In this document: in pieces, positions 8,654-17,974 of the stretch
Layout: each line of letters opens with the position of its first letter
Numbering within the stretch: position 1 is the first letter of the stretch
Origin: Sandaracinus amylolyticus
GTDB taxonomy: Bacteria; Myxococcota_A; Polyangia; Polyangiales; Sandaracinaceae
DNA: 64,000 nt
Reading direction: 5' to 3'
Assembly: GCF_000737325.1 (NCBI RefSeq)
Contig: NZ_CP011125.1
Span: 1,302,001-1,366,000 of the forward strand
Notes under the pieces: model-generated
Databases searched by the model: none
What the model was told of the DNA's origin: nothing
What the model saw: the letters and a program-made list of their open reading frames with translations, nothing else
Position numbers and translations under genes: made by a program

Positions 8654-9355
8654 ATGAACGCGCGCGATGTCATCGTGCTCTGCGCCGTGGTCGCGGGCTG
8701 CGCCGATCCGAGCTCAGGCAGACCACCGACTCGGTCGTTCGTCACGATGGCGGGCCCCGACGGCGCGACTGCGACCGGGTCGGTCTCGGCGCTGCGAATC
8801 GAGGGCGGCGACCCTGGTGCGTTCCAGCTCTCTGTCGTGAGCTGGCCGGATCGCGCCCCGGTCGCCCACACGATCGCGAGCCACGTGGCAAGCGACGTCG
8901 CAGAGCACACCGTGACGCTGGACGGTGCCGTATCGCCCGGCTGGTATGCCGTGGTCGCGACGCCGATGGAGGCCGGCCTGGACGTGCGACCGTCGGGCGT
9001 CATCGCGCTCGAGGATGGAAGCTGGGCCGCGCGCTTTCGCACCGACTCCGCACCTCGCATTCGCATGCTCGGATCGACGCGGGCGAGCGCGAGCGAGGTG
9101 TGGGTGGACATCGAGTTCTCGGAAGGCGTCGCCGCGGCCGGCGCCGAGGCGATCGAGATCGCGCTCGGCGGAAGCCCGTGTGAGCGGTTCGAGAATCCCG
9201 GTGACGTGATGCTCGCTCTGTCGTGGCGATGCACCGGCGCGGCGTCGGAGCTCGTCGTCGTGATCGGTGAGGACATCGCCGCACCTGCGGGAGGCGTGCT
9301 CTCCGCGCGTGAGCTGCACGTCGGCGTCGGCGACGTGCATCGTGATCCCATCTAG
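8654..9355 (+). CDS. Putative lipoprotein of unknown function
   Basis: A 233-residue protein with a short signal peptide and lipobox VAGC (Cys16). The mature part is beta-rich with no recognised domain; residues 135-175 (TRASASEVWVDIEFSEGVAA) read like an Ig- or cadherin-like strand pattern. Two Cys residues near 177 and 195 could form a disulfide. It is monocistronic, divergent from the LRR gene. The outer-membrane location is inferred from the lipobox. Confidence 0.75.
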   Translation: MNARDVIVLCAVVAGCADPSSGRPPTRSFVTMAGPDGATATGSVSALRIEGGDPGAFQLSVVSWPDRAPVAHTIASHVASDVAEHTVTLDGAVSPGWYAVVATPMEAGLDVRPSGVIALEDGSWAARFRTDSAPRIRMLGSTRASASEVWVDIEFSEGVAAAGAEAIEIALGGSPCERFENPGDVMLALSWRCTGAASELVVVIGEDIAAPAGGVLSARELHVGVGDVHRDPI

Positions 9356-9494
9356 GGCTCGAGCCTCCGCGCTCACCGTTGCGATCTCGGCGCGTCCCGC
9401 GGGCCACGCCGCCCGCGAGCTCCGAGTCGAACGCGACGCGACCAGCGCTCGACCGACGTCGCGGAGCGCGCTCGCGAACGCGGGTCACCGCCGC

Positions 9495-9522
9495 TTGACG
9501 ATTCGCATTGCGAATGCGAATC
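9495..9522 (+). promoter_or_regulatory. Fur-like inverted repeat over a possible -35 element
   Basis: A perfect 10-base inverted repeat, GATTCGCATT / AATGCGAATC, is separated by GCG (9500-9522). It overlaps TTGACG (9495-9500), a good match to a -35 hexamer. It lies about 45 bases ahead of the ATG at 9568. The AT-rich GAATGC/GCATTC half-sites resemble Fur-type operators of other bacteria. Repressor identity is inference; the dyad itself is plain. Confidence 0.55.
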
Positions 9523-9567
9523 ACTTCCATCTGATCCCGGGCGATGTTCCCGGGCGGAGGCTTCTCG

Positions 9568-10800
9568 ATGAGCTTCGTGTCGGCGGCCAGCGCTCTCCGG
9601 TCGCGCCTCTTCGTCGTCGCTGTCGCGGTCGGTGCCTCGGTGAGCGCGTGCTCCTCCGGCCCCGACTCCTCGGATCCCGACGGGGGTGGCGGCGGCACGC
9701 TCGGGCCAGCGGTCGTCGTGGTCGGCCAGGCGTACACGCCGGAAGACTATCTGACGTACGTGCGCGTGTTTCCGGAGGTCCCCGAAGGCGACATCGACTT
9801 CGGCGAGTTCCGCGAGTTCGGCAACGCGAACGTGAGCGTTCACGACGGCCGGATCTTCGTCGAGCAGGACGGGGTGGTGCAGCGGTTCTCGGTGAGCGCG
9901 GACCTCGAGCTGATCGAAGGACCGCGCTTCAGCTGGGCGGACTTCGGCATCCCCAGCGCGAACGCGACCTCGACGGTGTTCATCTCCTCGACGCGGGCCT
10001 ACACGCTGGCGCCACAGCTCGGACTGATCGTCGTGTGGAACCCGGACGAGATGATCCGGACCGGCACCATCGAGCTCGACTACCCGGAGCGGCCCGACTC
10101 CATGGAGACGTTTGCGTACGACGCGCACGTCATCGACGGACGCGTCATCTGGAACATGTTCTCCGGTGACTGGGCGACCCCCACGTCGCATCCCGGCGTC
10201 GTGCTCGCGATCGCGAACGCGGAGGACGACAGTCCGCCGCGCTTCGTGGAGGACACGCGCTGCCTGCCCGGCGGGCCGTCCTTCCTCGACGAGCGAGGCG
10301 ACCTGTACGTGCACGGCGGCGGCTACTTCGGGTACTTCCACGCGTACGGCGGGATCGAGGGCAGCCGCACGTGCGCCCTGAGGGTGAGCGCGGGCGAGGT
10401 CGAGCTCGACCCGACGTACGTGCTCGACTACGAGGCGACCACCGGGAGCTACGTGAACACGCCTTGGATCTGGGTCTCGGGCGACCAGTACGTCACGCGC
10501 GTCTGGAGCTCCGAGGTGCCCTTGCCGGCGTCCCCCGACGACTTCTGGACCACGGACGCGCGCGAGCCGGTGCTCGTCGATCTGAGCGACGGCACCGCCG
10601 TTCCGTATCCCGACCTCGAGGGCTACGAGGACGTCGACGGCGCGACGCGTGTCGTGGACGGCGTGAGCTACTACCAGGTCAGCGAGACGGGCTACGTCGC
10701 AGGCGGCAACACGGCCGTCGTCGAGCTGCATCCCGACGGCACCGCCGAGAAGTTCCGGCTGACCGGAGGCTTCCTGCTCGGGATCGAGCGCGTGCGCTGA
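9568..10800 (+). CDS. Surface lipoprotein, possibly beta-propeller (MxcI/DUF4374-like)
   Basis: A 410-residue protein with a signal peptide and lipobox VSAC, then an Asp/Gly linker. The mature domain has repeated beta strands with short turns and Trp/Tyr-rich segments, compatible with a seven-bladed propeller. ATG 9568 is chosen because GGAGG (9556-9560) lies seven bases upstream; ATG 9544 lacks one. The overall look recalls MxcI, a protein of myxochelin siderophore loci, and DUF4374 lipoproteins that bind siderophores. The Fur-like dyad upstream fits an iron role. I am unsure of this family match. No TonB receptor is adjacent. Confidence 0.65.
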   Translation: MSFVSAASALRSRLFVVAVAVGASVSACSSGPDSSDPDGGGGGTLGPAVVVVGQAYTPEDYLTYVRVFPEVPEGDIDFGEFREFGNANVSVHDGRIFVEQDGVVQRFSVSADLELIEGPRFSWADFGIPSANATSTVFISSTRAYTLAPQLGLIVVWNPDEMIRTGTIELDYPERPDSMETFAYDAHVIDGRVIWNMFSGDWATPTSHPGVVLAIANAEDDSPPRFVEDTRCLPGGPSFLDERGDLYVHGGGYFGYFHAYGGIEGSRTCALRVSAGEVELDPTYVLDYEATTGSYVNTPWIWVSGDQYVTRVWSSEVPLPASPDDFWTTDAREPVLVDLSDGTAVPYPDLEGYEDVDGATRVVDGVSYYQVSETGYVAGGNTAVVELHPDGTAEKFRLTGGFLLGIERVR

Positions 10801-10886
10801 GATCAGTCCAGACCGTGTTGCCGGGGAGACGGCGACGATGAGCGCGCGCTCGATCGGTTGCCCGGACACGAGGCGAAGCGTGCTCG

Positions 10887-10900
10887 CTCGCGATCGCGAG
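10887..10900 (+). terminator. Possible terminator hairpin
   Basis: The palindrome CTCGCGATCGCGAG lies 86 bases after the lipoprotein stop and can fold as a short stem. There is no T-run. The rest of the gap 10801-10973 shows nothing else. Confidence 0.25.
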
Positions 10901-10973
10901 TGATCGCGCGGCGTCCGGAGCGCTAGAAATCTTCGTGGCGCCTCGTGCGTATGTACGGGCCAGGAGGAGTGGG

Positions 10974-11378
10974 ATGACGACGCAGCGGAGCTCGCACGGG
11001 GTGCTGGTGGGGTACGCGCTCTGGCTCTTCGGGTTCCTCGGCGCGCACCGCTTCTATTACGGGCGTCGCATCAGCGGCACGGTCTACCTGTGCACGCTCG
11101 GCCTGCTCGGCGTCGGGTGGATCCTCGACCTCTTCCTGATGCCGCTGCTCGCGCGCGACGCGGCCGAGCGCTACCACGAGGGGCCGTATCGCTACGACGT
11201 CGCGTGGCTGCTGCTGACGTACGGCGGCGTCTTCGGGCTGCACCGCTTCTACGTCGGGAAGATCTGGAGCGGCCTGCTCTACCTGTGCACCGCCGGCCTG
11301 CTCGGCGCGGGCATCGTCTACGACTTCTGGACCATGAACGAGCAGGTCAGCGTCGCGAACCGCGAGTGGAAGAGCTGA
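10974..11378 (+). CDS. TM2 domain-containing membrane protein
   Basis: A 134-residue protein with two TM2 units. Each consists of a helix pair with an FGFLGAHRFYYGR or VFGLHRFYVGK signature, near residues 20-35 and 85-97, each followed by a second hydrophobic helix ending in a (I/V)(L/Y)D motif. TM2 proteins are small inner-membrane proteins of uncertain function. ATG 10974 has AGGAGG nine bases upstream. It stands alone, convergent with the spermidine-synthase-like gene. Confidence 0.9.
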   Translation: MTTQRSSHGVLVGYALWLFGFLGAHRFYYGRRISGTVYLCTLGLLGVGWILDLFLMPLLARDAAERYHEGPYRYDVAWLLLTYGGVFGLHRFYVGKIWSGLLYLCTAGLLGAGIVYDFWTMNEQVSVANREWKS

Positions 11379-11384
11379 CGGCGC

Positions 11385-13439
11385 TCAGTCGGGCATGAGC
11401 GCGAGCAGCGTGCTCGCGTGATCGTCGGTCCACACCATCGCGGGCTCGGGCCACGTCGCGGTGACCGGAGTGAAGCCGCGCTCGACGAACGGCGCGAGCT
11501 CGCCTTCGGTCTCGGTCATCACGAAGTAGACGCTCGGGTCCGCGGCCTGGCGATCGGGCGGGCTCAGGAACTGCTTCGTCGCGGCGTGCATCCCGAGGTC
11601 GCGCGCGATCGCCGCGAGCACCGGGCGCAGGTCGTAGTAGCGGTTCGAGATGTGGAAGAGCAGCACGCCGTGCTCGGCCACCGCGCCGCGATAGAGCTCG
11701 ACCGCCTCGCGCGTCACGAGGTGCGTGGGGATCGCGTCGCCGGCGAACGCGTCGACGAGCAGGAGATCATAGTCGGTGCGCACGTCGGCGCGCGCGAGCG
11801 TGAGGCGCGCGTCGCCGACCAGCGTCTGCTCGTCGCCGCGGCAGTCCTCGAGGTAGTGGAAGTGCGTGCGCGCGAGATCGTCGACGGCCTGATCGATCTC
11901 GTAGAAGTCGATCGACTGATCGGGCTCGACGTACGCCGCGGCCGCGCCGACGCCGAGGCCGATCACGCCGAGGCGCGTCGCGCGCGTCGGACGTGACGCG
12001 AGGATCGCCATCGCATCGCCGAGCGGACCGCTGCGGTGGTAGTAGCTGAGCGGCTCGCTGCGGTGCTCGGGCGCGAGGAACTGCCGTCCGTGGCGCGTGG
12101 TGCCGCTGACGAGATCGCGCTCGGTGCCCCGCGCGCTGTGTTGGCTGGGCGCCGGGCGCTCGAGCACGTAGTAGAGACCGTAGAAGCTGCGACGGACCTC
12201 GAGGGTGCGCGTCGCGCTCGCCTGCGCGCTGCTGCTCGCGCTCGCGATGCGCCACGCCATCGCGCCGATCAGCACGATCGTGATCGCGACCGCGCCGCGC
12301 CCCGGGCCCTTCATCCACGCGAAGAGCTCGGCGCGTCGCGCGATCACCATCGTGAGCGCGAGCCCGGCGAGCGCGAGCGGGTACTCCCAGAGCCCCGTGA
12401 AGAACGCGGGCGCGCCCAGCGCGACGAACGCGCCGCCGAGCCATCCGCCGAGCGAGATCACGAGGTAGTAGAGCGTCAGGTGCTTCGCGCTCGGGCGCGA
12501 CGCGTGCAGCTCGCCGTGCGCGGCGAGGCACACCGCGAACATCACGCCGAGGTGCAGCACGACCTGCAGCCACGTGCCGCCGGTCTCCGCGCCCGCGAAG
12601 AAGAAGAGCCCCACCGCCGCGAAGTGCGGCCACAGGCGACGCACCGCGGCGGGCACGCGCGACGGCTCGCCGAACGCGAGGATGAACGTGCCGAGGTAGA
12701 GCGCGAGCGGCACGACCCACACGAGCGGCACGTTGCCGGCGTCGAGCGCGATGAGGTTCGTGACCGCCATCAAGAACACGCTCGGGAACGCGCTCAGCAG
12801 CAGCCAGTACACGATGCGACCGGGCGCTACGGTTTCCGTAGCGGGCGCTACGGCTTCCGTCGCCATGACCGGCGCGGGGCCGCCCGCGTGCGTCGCGCGG
12901 TATGCGAAGAACGCGGACACGAGATAGAGCACGAACCCGATGGCCCACGCCCAGCGCTGCACGCTCAGGCCGACGAACGGCTCGATCAGCAGCGCGTACG
13001 CGAGCAGCGCGACGAGCGATCCCGCGTTCGACGTCGCGTAGAGGAAGAACGGGCTCGCGCGACCGGGCAGCGTCGAGCGCGCGAGCCATCCCTGCGCGAC
13101 GACGCCGGTCGTCGCGAGCGCGATGAACGGCAGACCGAAGTCGACCGCCATCGTCGCGAGCAGCGTCCCGATACCGCCGCCCTCGCCCGCGATGCGCACC
13201 GTCGGCGGCAGGAGCACGATCGGCATCGCGATCAGCGCGAGGTGCCAGCGGCCGGCGCGCTCCGAGACGAGGTGCGCGTAGAGGTAGCCGAGGAAGAGCG
13301 CGCCCTGGAAGAACATCAGCGACGTCGTCCACACGTGGAACGCACCACCGAAGCCGGGCAGCAGCAGCCGCCCGACCATCGGCTCCATCGCGAAGAGCAG
13401 GAACGCGCCGAGGAAGACGAAGACGCGGAGAGCCGTCAT
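11385..13439 (-). CDS. Spermidine synthase-like membrane fusion protein
   Basis: A 684-residue protein. The N-terminal 420 residues contain about 11-12 transmembrane helices (begins ALRVFVFLGAFLLFAMEPMV). The C-terminal 250 residues are a class I methyltransferase fold of the spermidine-synthase type: LGVIGLGVGAAAAYVEP for the cofactor loop, FYEID after strand 2, and DLLLVDAFAGDAIP. Such fusions are common in bacteria and annotated as fused MFS/spermidine synthase; their substrate is not established. The start overlaps the stop of the upstream TerB-like gene by four bases, so the two are translationally coupled. Confidence 0.85.
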   Translation of the reverse strand: MTALRVFVFLGAFLLFAMEPMVGRLLLPGFGGAFHVWTTSLMFFQGALFLGYLYAHLVSERAGRWHLALIAMPIVLLPPTVRIAGEGGGIGTLLATMAVDFGLPFIALATTGVVAQGWLARSTLPGRASPFFLYATSNAGSLVALLAYALLIEPFVGLSVQRWAWAIGFVLYLVSAFFAYRATHAGGPAPVMATEAVAPATETVAPGRIVYWLLLSAFPSVFLMAVTNLIALDAGNVPLVWVVPLALYLGTFILAFGEPSRVPAAVRRLWPHFAAVGLFFFAGAETGGTWLQVVLHLGVMFAVCLAAHGELHASRPSAKHLTLYYLVISLGGWLGGAFVALGAPAFFTGLWEYPLALAGLALTMVIARRAELFAWMKGPGRGAVAITIVLIGAMAWRIASASSSAQASATRTLEVRRSFYGLYYVLERPAPSQHSARGTERDLVSGTTRHGRQFLAPEHRSEPLSYYHRSGPLGDAMAILASRPTRATRLGVIGLGVGAAAAYVEPDQSIDFYEIDQAVDDLARTHFHYLEDCRGDEQTLVGDARLTLARADVRTDYDLLLVDAFAGDAIPTHLVTREAVELYRGAVAEHGVLLFHISNRYYDLRPVLAAIARDLGMHAATKQFLSPPDRQAADPSVYFVMTETEGELAPFVERGFTPVTATWPEPAMVWTDDHASTLLALMPD

Positions 13440-13732
13440 GCGAGCGCTGCGCGCACGCGCTCGAGGATCGCGGTCTCGTCGCCGCCGTCGACGGCGCGCG
13501 CGAGCTCGCCGCGCAGCCGGTCGCGCGCGCTCGCGCCGAGGCCCGCGACGCGCTCTTCGATCGGGCTGTCGACCGAGATCCCGGCGAACGCCGCTCTGCG
13601 CTCGTCGGCGCTCATCTGGAGCGCGTCCATCACGCCGTCGAGGTACGTGCGCTCGGCGTCGGAGAGCGCGCCGTCGGCGATCAGCACTTGGCCGAGGATC
13701 TGGACGTAGAGCTTGCGTTCGTTCGGCTGCAT
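13436..13732 (-). CDS. TerB-like domain protein
   Basis: A 98-residue all-helical protein. LGQVLIADGALSDAERTYL near residues 13-32 is the acidic EF-hand-like helix pair typical of the TerB/DjlA family, which may bind metal. Its 3' end overlaps the following membrane-fusion gene by ATGA, so the two form an operon. The role is unknown; association with membrane stress is inferred from the TerB family. Confidence 0.75.
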   Translation of the reverse strand: MQPNERKLYVQILGQVLIADGALSDAERTYLDGVMDALQMSADERRAAFAGISVDSPIEERVAGLGASARDRLRGELARAVDGGDETAILERVRAALA

Positions 13733-13777
13733 GACGACGCGCGCATTCTCGCCGAGCGAGCGCGCGCTGTCATGCGG

Positions 13778-14434
<657 letters not shown>

Positions 14435-14575
14435 GGCCGAGATCTTCGGGCCTGGGTGCGCACACCGCAACCGGGCCTCCCCGCGGCCGGTTCGGCCAAT
14501 GCGCATGCTCACCGGAGATCGGTTTACACGTGGGACCACGTGCGACGACCCTGATCGACGCACTGGAGGGGTCCC

Positions 14576-15775
14576 ATGCTGCACGTGCGCTCGCTCTACT
14601 TCGTGTGCCTCGCGGCGCTCGCTCTGACCGCATGCATCGACGACGGCGAAGGTGACGGAGGACGCCGCAACCGCGACTCGGGCACGGGCACACCAGGCGG
14701 CGAGACCGGCGCGCAGTGCAGCGACGGGATCGACAACGACAACGACGGAGTGCGCGACTGCGACGAGGCGACGTGCGGCGCTGCGCCGAACTGCCTCGTG
14801 GACGCGGGGCCGCGCGGCGACGGCGGGTTCGACACGTGCGACGAGCTGCCCTTCGAGGCGGAGACGCGCTTCGCGCCGATCGACATCGTCTGGATCATCG
14901 ACAACTCGGGCTCGATGGACGGCGAGGCCGCGATCATCCAGGACAACATGAACGCGTTCGTGAGCGCGATCGAAGCGTCGGGCATCACCGACTACCACGT
15001 GATCGTGATCACCGCGTCGGGCTTCGTGAACGTGCCCCCGCCGCTCGGCACCGACACCGCGCGCTTCCGCTTCGTGTCGTACGACGTGCAGTCGCAGGAC
15101 GCGATGTCGGATCTGATCGCGTCGTACTCGATGTGGAGCGACTTCCTGCGTCGCGACGCGGTCACGCACATCGTGCACGTGACCGACGACGAGAGCTCGA
15201 TGAGCGCGGCGGACTTCCAGACGATGTTCAACGGGCTGCTCGGGCACGCGTGGACGTCGCACGCGATCGCGTCGCCGCCGGGCTCGACGAACTGCGGTCC
15301 GTTCGGGTGCGGCGGGCCGTTCCCGTTCCCGATCGACGGCTGCAGCGGGCCCAACGGCGAGGCCGCGGACAACGGCGATCACTACTGGGACATCGCGACG
15401 CGCACCGGCGGACAGCGCATCTCGATCTGCACCGCGGACTGGAGCGCGGCGTTCTCGACGCTGCTCGCGTCGATCGCGGTGCCGACGGCGATCCCGTGCG
15501 AGTTCGACATCCCCGAGCCGCCCGACGGGATGGAGTTCGACAGCCGCCGCGTGAACGTCGTGTACACGCCGGGCGGCGGCGCGGAGCAGCGCTTCCCGTA
15601 CGTCGGGACCGACGACGGCGCGAACTGCCCGTCGAGCGGCGCGGACGGCTGGTACTACGACGACCCGGAGAACCCGACGCAGATCCGGCTGTGCCCGAGC
15701 ACGTGCTCGCGCGTCGAGGCGGACACGAGCGGGCGCGTCGACATCGCGCTGGGGTGCGAGCGGCTGATCATCTGA
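14576..15775 (+). CDS. VWA-domain lipoprotein
   Basis: A 399-residue lipoprotein with lipobox LTAC (Cys20) and an Asp/Gly-rich linker. The segment [20 protein letters not shown] (residues 48-67) is the Ca-binding, Cys-paired motif frequent in myxobacterial surface proteins. A von Willebrand A domain follows with MIDAS DNSGS near residue 110. Many Cys residues in the last 150 positions suggest disulfides and an envelope location. ATG 14576 has GGAGGGG immediately upstream. Adhesion or complex assembly is the usual VWA role; the partner is unknown. Confidence 0.9.
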   Translation: MLHVRSLYFVCLAALALTACIDDGEGDGGRRNRDSGTGTPGGETGAQCSDGIDNDNDGVRDCDEATCGAAPNCLVDAGPRGDGGFDTCDELPFEAETRFAPIDIVWIIDNSGSMDGEAAIIQDNMNAFVSAIEASGITDYHVIVITASGFVNVPPPLGTDTARFRFVSYDVQSQDAMSDLIASYSMWSDFLRRDAVTHIVHVTDDESSMSAADFQTMFNGLLGHAWTSHAIASPPGSTNCGPFGCGGPFPFPIDGCSGPNGEAADNGDHYWDIATRTGGQRISICTADWSAAFSTLLASIAVPTAIPCEFDIPEPPDGMEFDSRRVNVVYTPGGGAEQRFPYVGTDDGANCPSSGADGWYYDDPENPTQIRLCPSTCSRVEADTSGRVDIALGCERLII

Positions 15776-15796
15776 AGTGGCGAGGCGTCGGCGTGC

Positions 15797-15981
15797 GGCG
15801 CGGGGTGGAGGGACCGCCGGGCCGGTACTCGCGATTGCCCTACGAGAGGGCGCGAGCGTCGGGACGCGGAGGGTCGTTCGCGGGGCGCGCTTCGCGCTCT
15901 CCCGCGAAGCGACCACGTCAGTCTCGACGAGGTGTCTGCGAGCGTCGCTGCGTGGGCCCGTCGGTCCCTCCACCCCGCGCC
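15797..15981. repeat. 27-base inverted repeat pair, MITE-like
   Basis: Arms at 15797-15823 and 15955-15981 match in 26 of 27 positions as reverse complements (GGCGCGGGGTGGAGGGACCG then N then CGGGCC), with 131 bases between them. The whole 185-base unit has no open gene. It begins 21 bases after the VWA gene stop. It could be a small non-autonomous element or a long hairpin RNA. No clear target-site duplication is seen. Confidence 0.7.
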
Positions 15982-16066
15982 CGGTACCGCGGTTCTGCCG
16001 TCTCGCTGGGGTAGGGTGAGGAGAGCGCGCGACCGGTCCGCGCTTCGCCGCGGCCCGGACGCGCGC

Positions 16067-16277
16067 GGGTAGCACCGCGCGACTTCGTCGCGCGTGTGCG
16101 CGCTGTCGCGCGGGATTTGGGCGGTAGCACCGCGCGACTTCGTCGCGCGTGTGCGCGTTGTCGCGCGGGATTGGGCGGGTAGCACCGCGCGACTTCGTCG
16201 CGCGTGTGCGCGTTGTCGCGCGGGATTGGGCGGGTAGCACCGCGCGACTTCGTCGCGCGTGTGCGCGTTGCGTGCTG
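16067..16277. repeat. 55-bp tandem repeat, about four copies
   Basis: Units start at about 16067, 16122, 16177 and 16232 (spacing 55). Three are full length and nearly identical, the last is cut short. Each holds the hairpin CGCGCGAC-TTC-GTCGCGCG, which a transcript could form on either strand. Together with the inverted repeat it occupies most of the 583-base gap 15776-16358. Confidence 0.9.
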
Positions 16278-16358
16278 GATTGGATCGTCCGGATCGATTG
16301 ACGATCCTGTCACTCGGCGCGCGGCTCCGTGGAGGTCGCGCGTGGCAGAGTGCGTCGC

Positions 16359-16961
16359 ATGGCTTCGCTGCGGCGCGGGTCGATCGTCGTCGTCGTCGTG
16401 CTCTCGCTCGTCGCATCGACCGCTCGCGCGTGGGCGCCAGGCACGCGGCACGGCGACGGAGACGCGCTCACGTTGACGGTCGGCGCCGGGCACGAGTGGC
16501 GGTCGGCGCCGCAGGCGTCGGAGTGGATCCCGAGCGTCGGGGTCGGCTACGGCGCGTGGGGGACGCTCTTCGCGGTCGCGCTCTACTACGGCGCCGCGCT
16601 CGTCGTGGAGCCGGTGCGCGGCGAGCTCTCGTTGCTCGGCGAGGTCGGGCTCTCGTTGATCGCGATCGAGATGATCGTGGGCCTCGGGTGGTCCGCCGGA
16701 CCGCTGTGGGCGCCGGACGTCGAGCCAGATGCGGGCGGGTTGGGATGGCACGTCACGCTCGCGGTGCCGATTCCGTCGGAGATCTCGACGTCGACCTACG
16801 CCGAGCTGGCGCCGGCGACCGAGCTCGTTCGCTTCGTGGCGTTCGTGCGCGCACGAGGAGCGGTGCCCGTGTCGGGCGGCCACGACGTCGCGCTCGAGCT
16901 CGGGATCGGCGTCCTGTGGGGTCACAGCGGGCCCCGCAACGTCTCCGTCGAGCCCCGGTGA
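16359..16961 (+). CDS. Exported protein, probably outer-membrane beta-barrel
   Basis: A 200-residue protein with a clear Sec signal peptide (cleavage after ARA or RAWA near residues 24-26). The mature part alternates hydrophobic and polar residues with many Gly, Tyr and Trp, as small beta-barrels do (WIPSVGVGYGAWGTLFAVAL). The start is taken at ATG 16359; ATG 16329 would add ten Arg-rich residues. The function is unknown. The 55-bp repeats end about 80 bases upstream. Confidence 0.65.
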   Translation: MASLRRGSIVVVVVLSLVASTARAWAPGTRHGDGDALTLTVGAGHEWRSAPQASEWIPSVGVGYGAWGTLFAVALYYGAALVVEPVRGELSLLGEVGLSLIAIEMIVGLGWSAGPLWAPDVEPDAGGLGWHVTLAVPIPSEISTSTYAELAPATELVRFVAFVRARGAVPVSGGHDVALELGIGVLWGHSGPRNVSVEPR

Positions 16962-17012
16962 GGGGGCGCCAGCAGGTGACACCGCGTTCGGGCGTGCCTA
17001 TGCACGGCCTCC

Positions 17013-17957
17013 GTGGTGCCGCGAGCGGAATTGTTCCGGGTGTTCGTGTGTGGGGTGCTCGCGATCGGGTGTGGGCGCGTCGGGTACGACCCACGCTCCG
17101 ACGCGGTCGATGCGTCGCTCGTCACGTTCGACGCGGCGCCGATCGATGCGCGGGTGGAGCCGAGCGATGCCGCGCTCGACGCGCCGAGCGTGGTCGAGGA
17201 CGACGCGGGCGGGCCGCTCGCGCGCGTCACGTTCGCGACGCCGGTGCGCATCGACGCGCTCAGCTCCGAGACGCCCGACGTCGATCCCTGCCTCACGCCC
17301 GACGAGCTCGCGATCTACTTCGCGTCGGATCGTGCGGGGAGCCGCGACCTCTACGTGTCGCGGCGCGAGTCGCTCGACGCGCCGTGGTCCGCGCCCGCGC
17401 CGATCGCCGAGCTCAACACGACGGCCGCGAACGAGACCGATCCGTGGATCTCGCCCGACGAGCGCACGCTCTACTTCACGACGAACGCGAGCGGCACGAA
17501 CGCGATCTGGGTCGCGCGGCGCGCCAGCGCGGACGTGCCGTTCGAGGCGCCGACGATGGTCGCGCTCGACGTCGCGAACGCGTGCTGCGCGACGCTGTCG
17601 AGCGACGAGCTCACGATGATGTTCTCGGCGGTCGGGCCGCTCGATCTCTACGTGGTCACGCGCGCGAGCGTCGATGCGCCGTGGAGCGCGTCCGTGGCGA
17701 TGACGAGCCTGAACACGATCGACGACGAGTCGAACCCGTCGCTCTCCGAGCTCGTCGTGTTCGACCGCGGCGCGGCGGACGTGCGTGATCTGTGGATCGC
17801 GGACCTCGCGACGTCCGAGACGCGCGTCGTCGGCGGCACCGACGTGAACACGGCGTCGGACGAGCGCGACCCGTGGCTCGCGGACGGACCGGGGCGGCTC
17901 TACTTCGCGTCGAGCCGCCTCGGACAGCACGACTTGTACGTGGCCGAGCGGAACTGA
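17013..17957 (+). CDS. Lipoprotein with WD40-like (PD40) repeats
   Basis: A 314-residue lipoprotein starting at GTG 17013, or GTG 17016. The lipobox is AIGC followed by GRVGYDP, a motif seen after the Cys in many myxobacterial lipoproteins. From residue 75 there are TolB/PD40-type propeller repeats: DELAIYFASDRAGSRDLYVS, DERTLYFTTNASGTNAIWVA, and again at the end GRLYFASSRLGQHDLYV. Propellers of this type bind protein or glycan partners at the outer membrane. Confidence 0.8.
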   Translation: MVPRAELFRVFVCGVLAIGCGRVGYDPRSDAVDASLVTFDAAPIDARVEPSDAALDAPSVVEDDAGGPLARVTFATPVRIDALSSETPDVDPCLTPDELAIYFASDRAGSRDLYVSRRESLDAPWSAPAPIAELNTTAANETDPWISPDERTLYFTTNASGTNAIWVARRASADVPFEAPTMVALDVANACCATLSSDELTMMFSAVGPLDLYVVTRASVDAPWSASVAMTSLNTIDDESNPSLSELVVFDRGAADVRDLWIADLATSETRVVGGTDVNTASDERDPWLADGPGRLYFASSRLGQHDLYVAERN

Positions 17958-17974
17958 GCCGGGCTCAATTCCGC
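17948..17974. terminator. Bidirectional hairpin spanning two convergent stop codons
   Basis: GCGGAA-C-TGAGCC is followed by G and then by GGCTCA-A-TTCCGC, a nearly perfect dyad with one mismatch pair. It includes the stop of the PD40 lipoprotein (17955-17957) and that of pntB (17965-17967). There is no T-run. Confidence 0.6.

Noticed and set aside
16067-16277. CRISPR array
   Set aside because: The 55-bp repeats are directly tandem with no variable spacers and no cas genes nearby.
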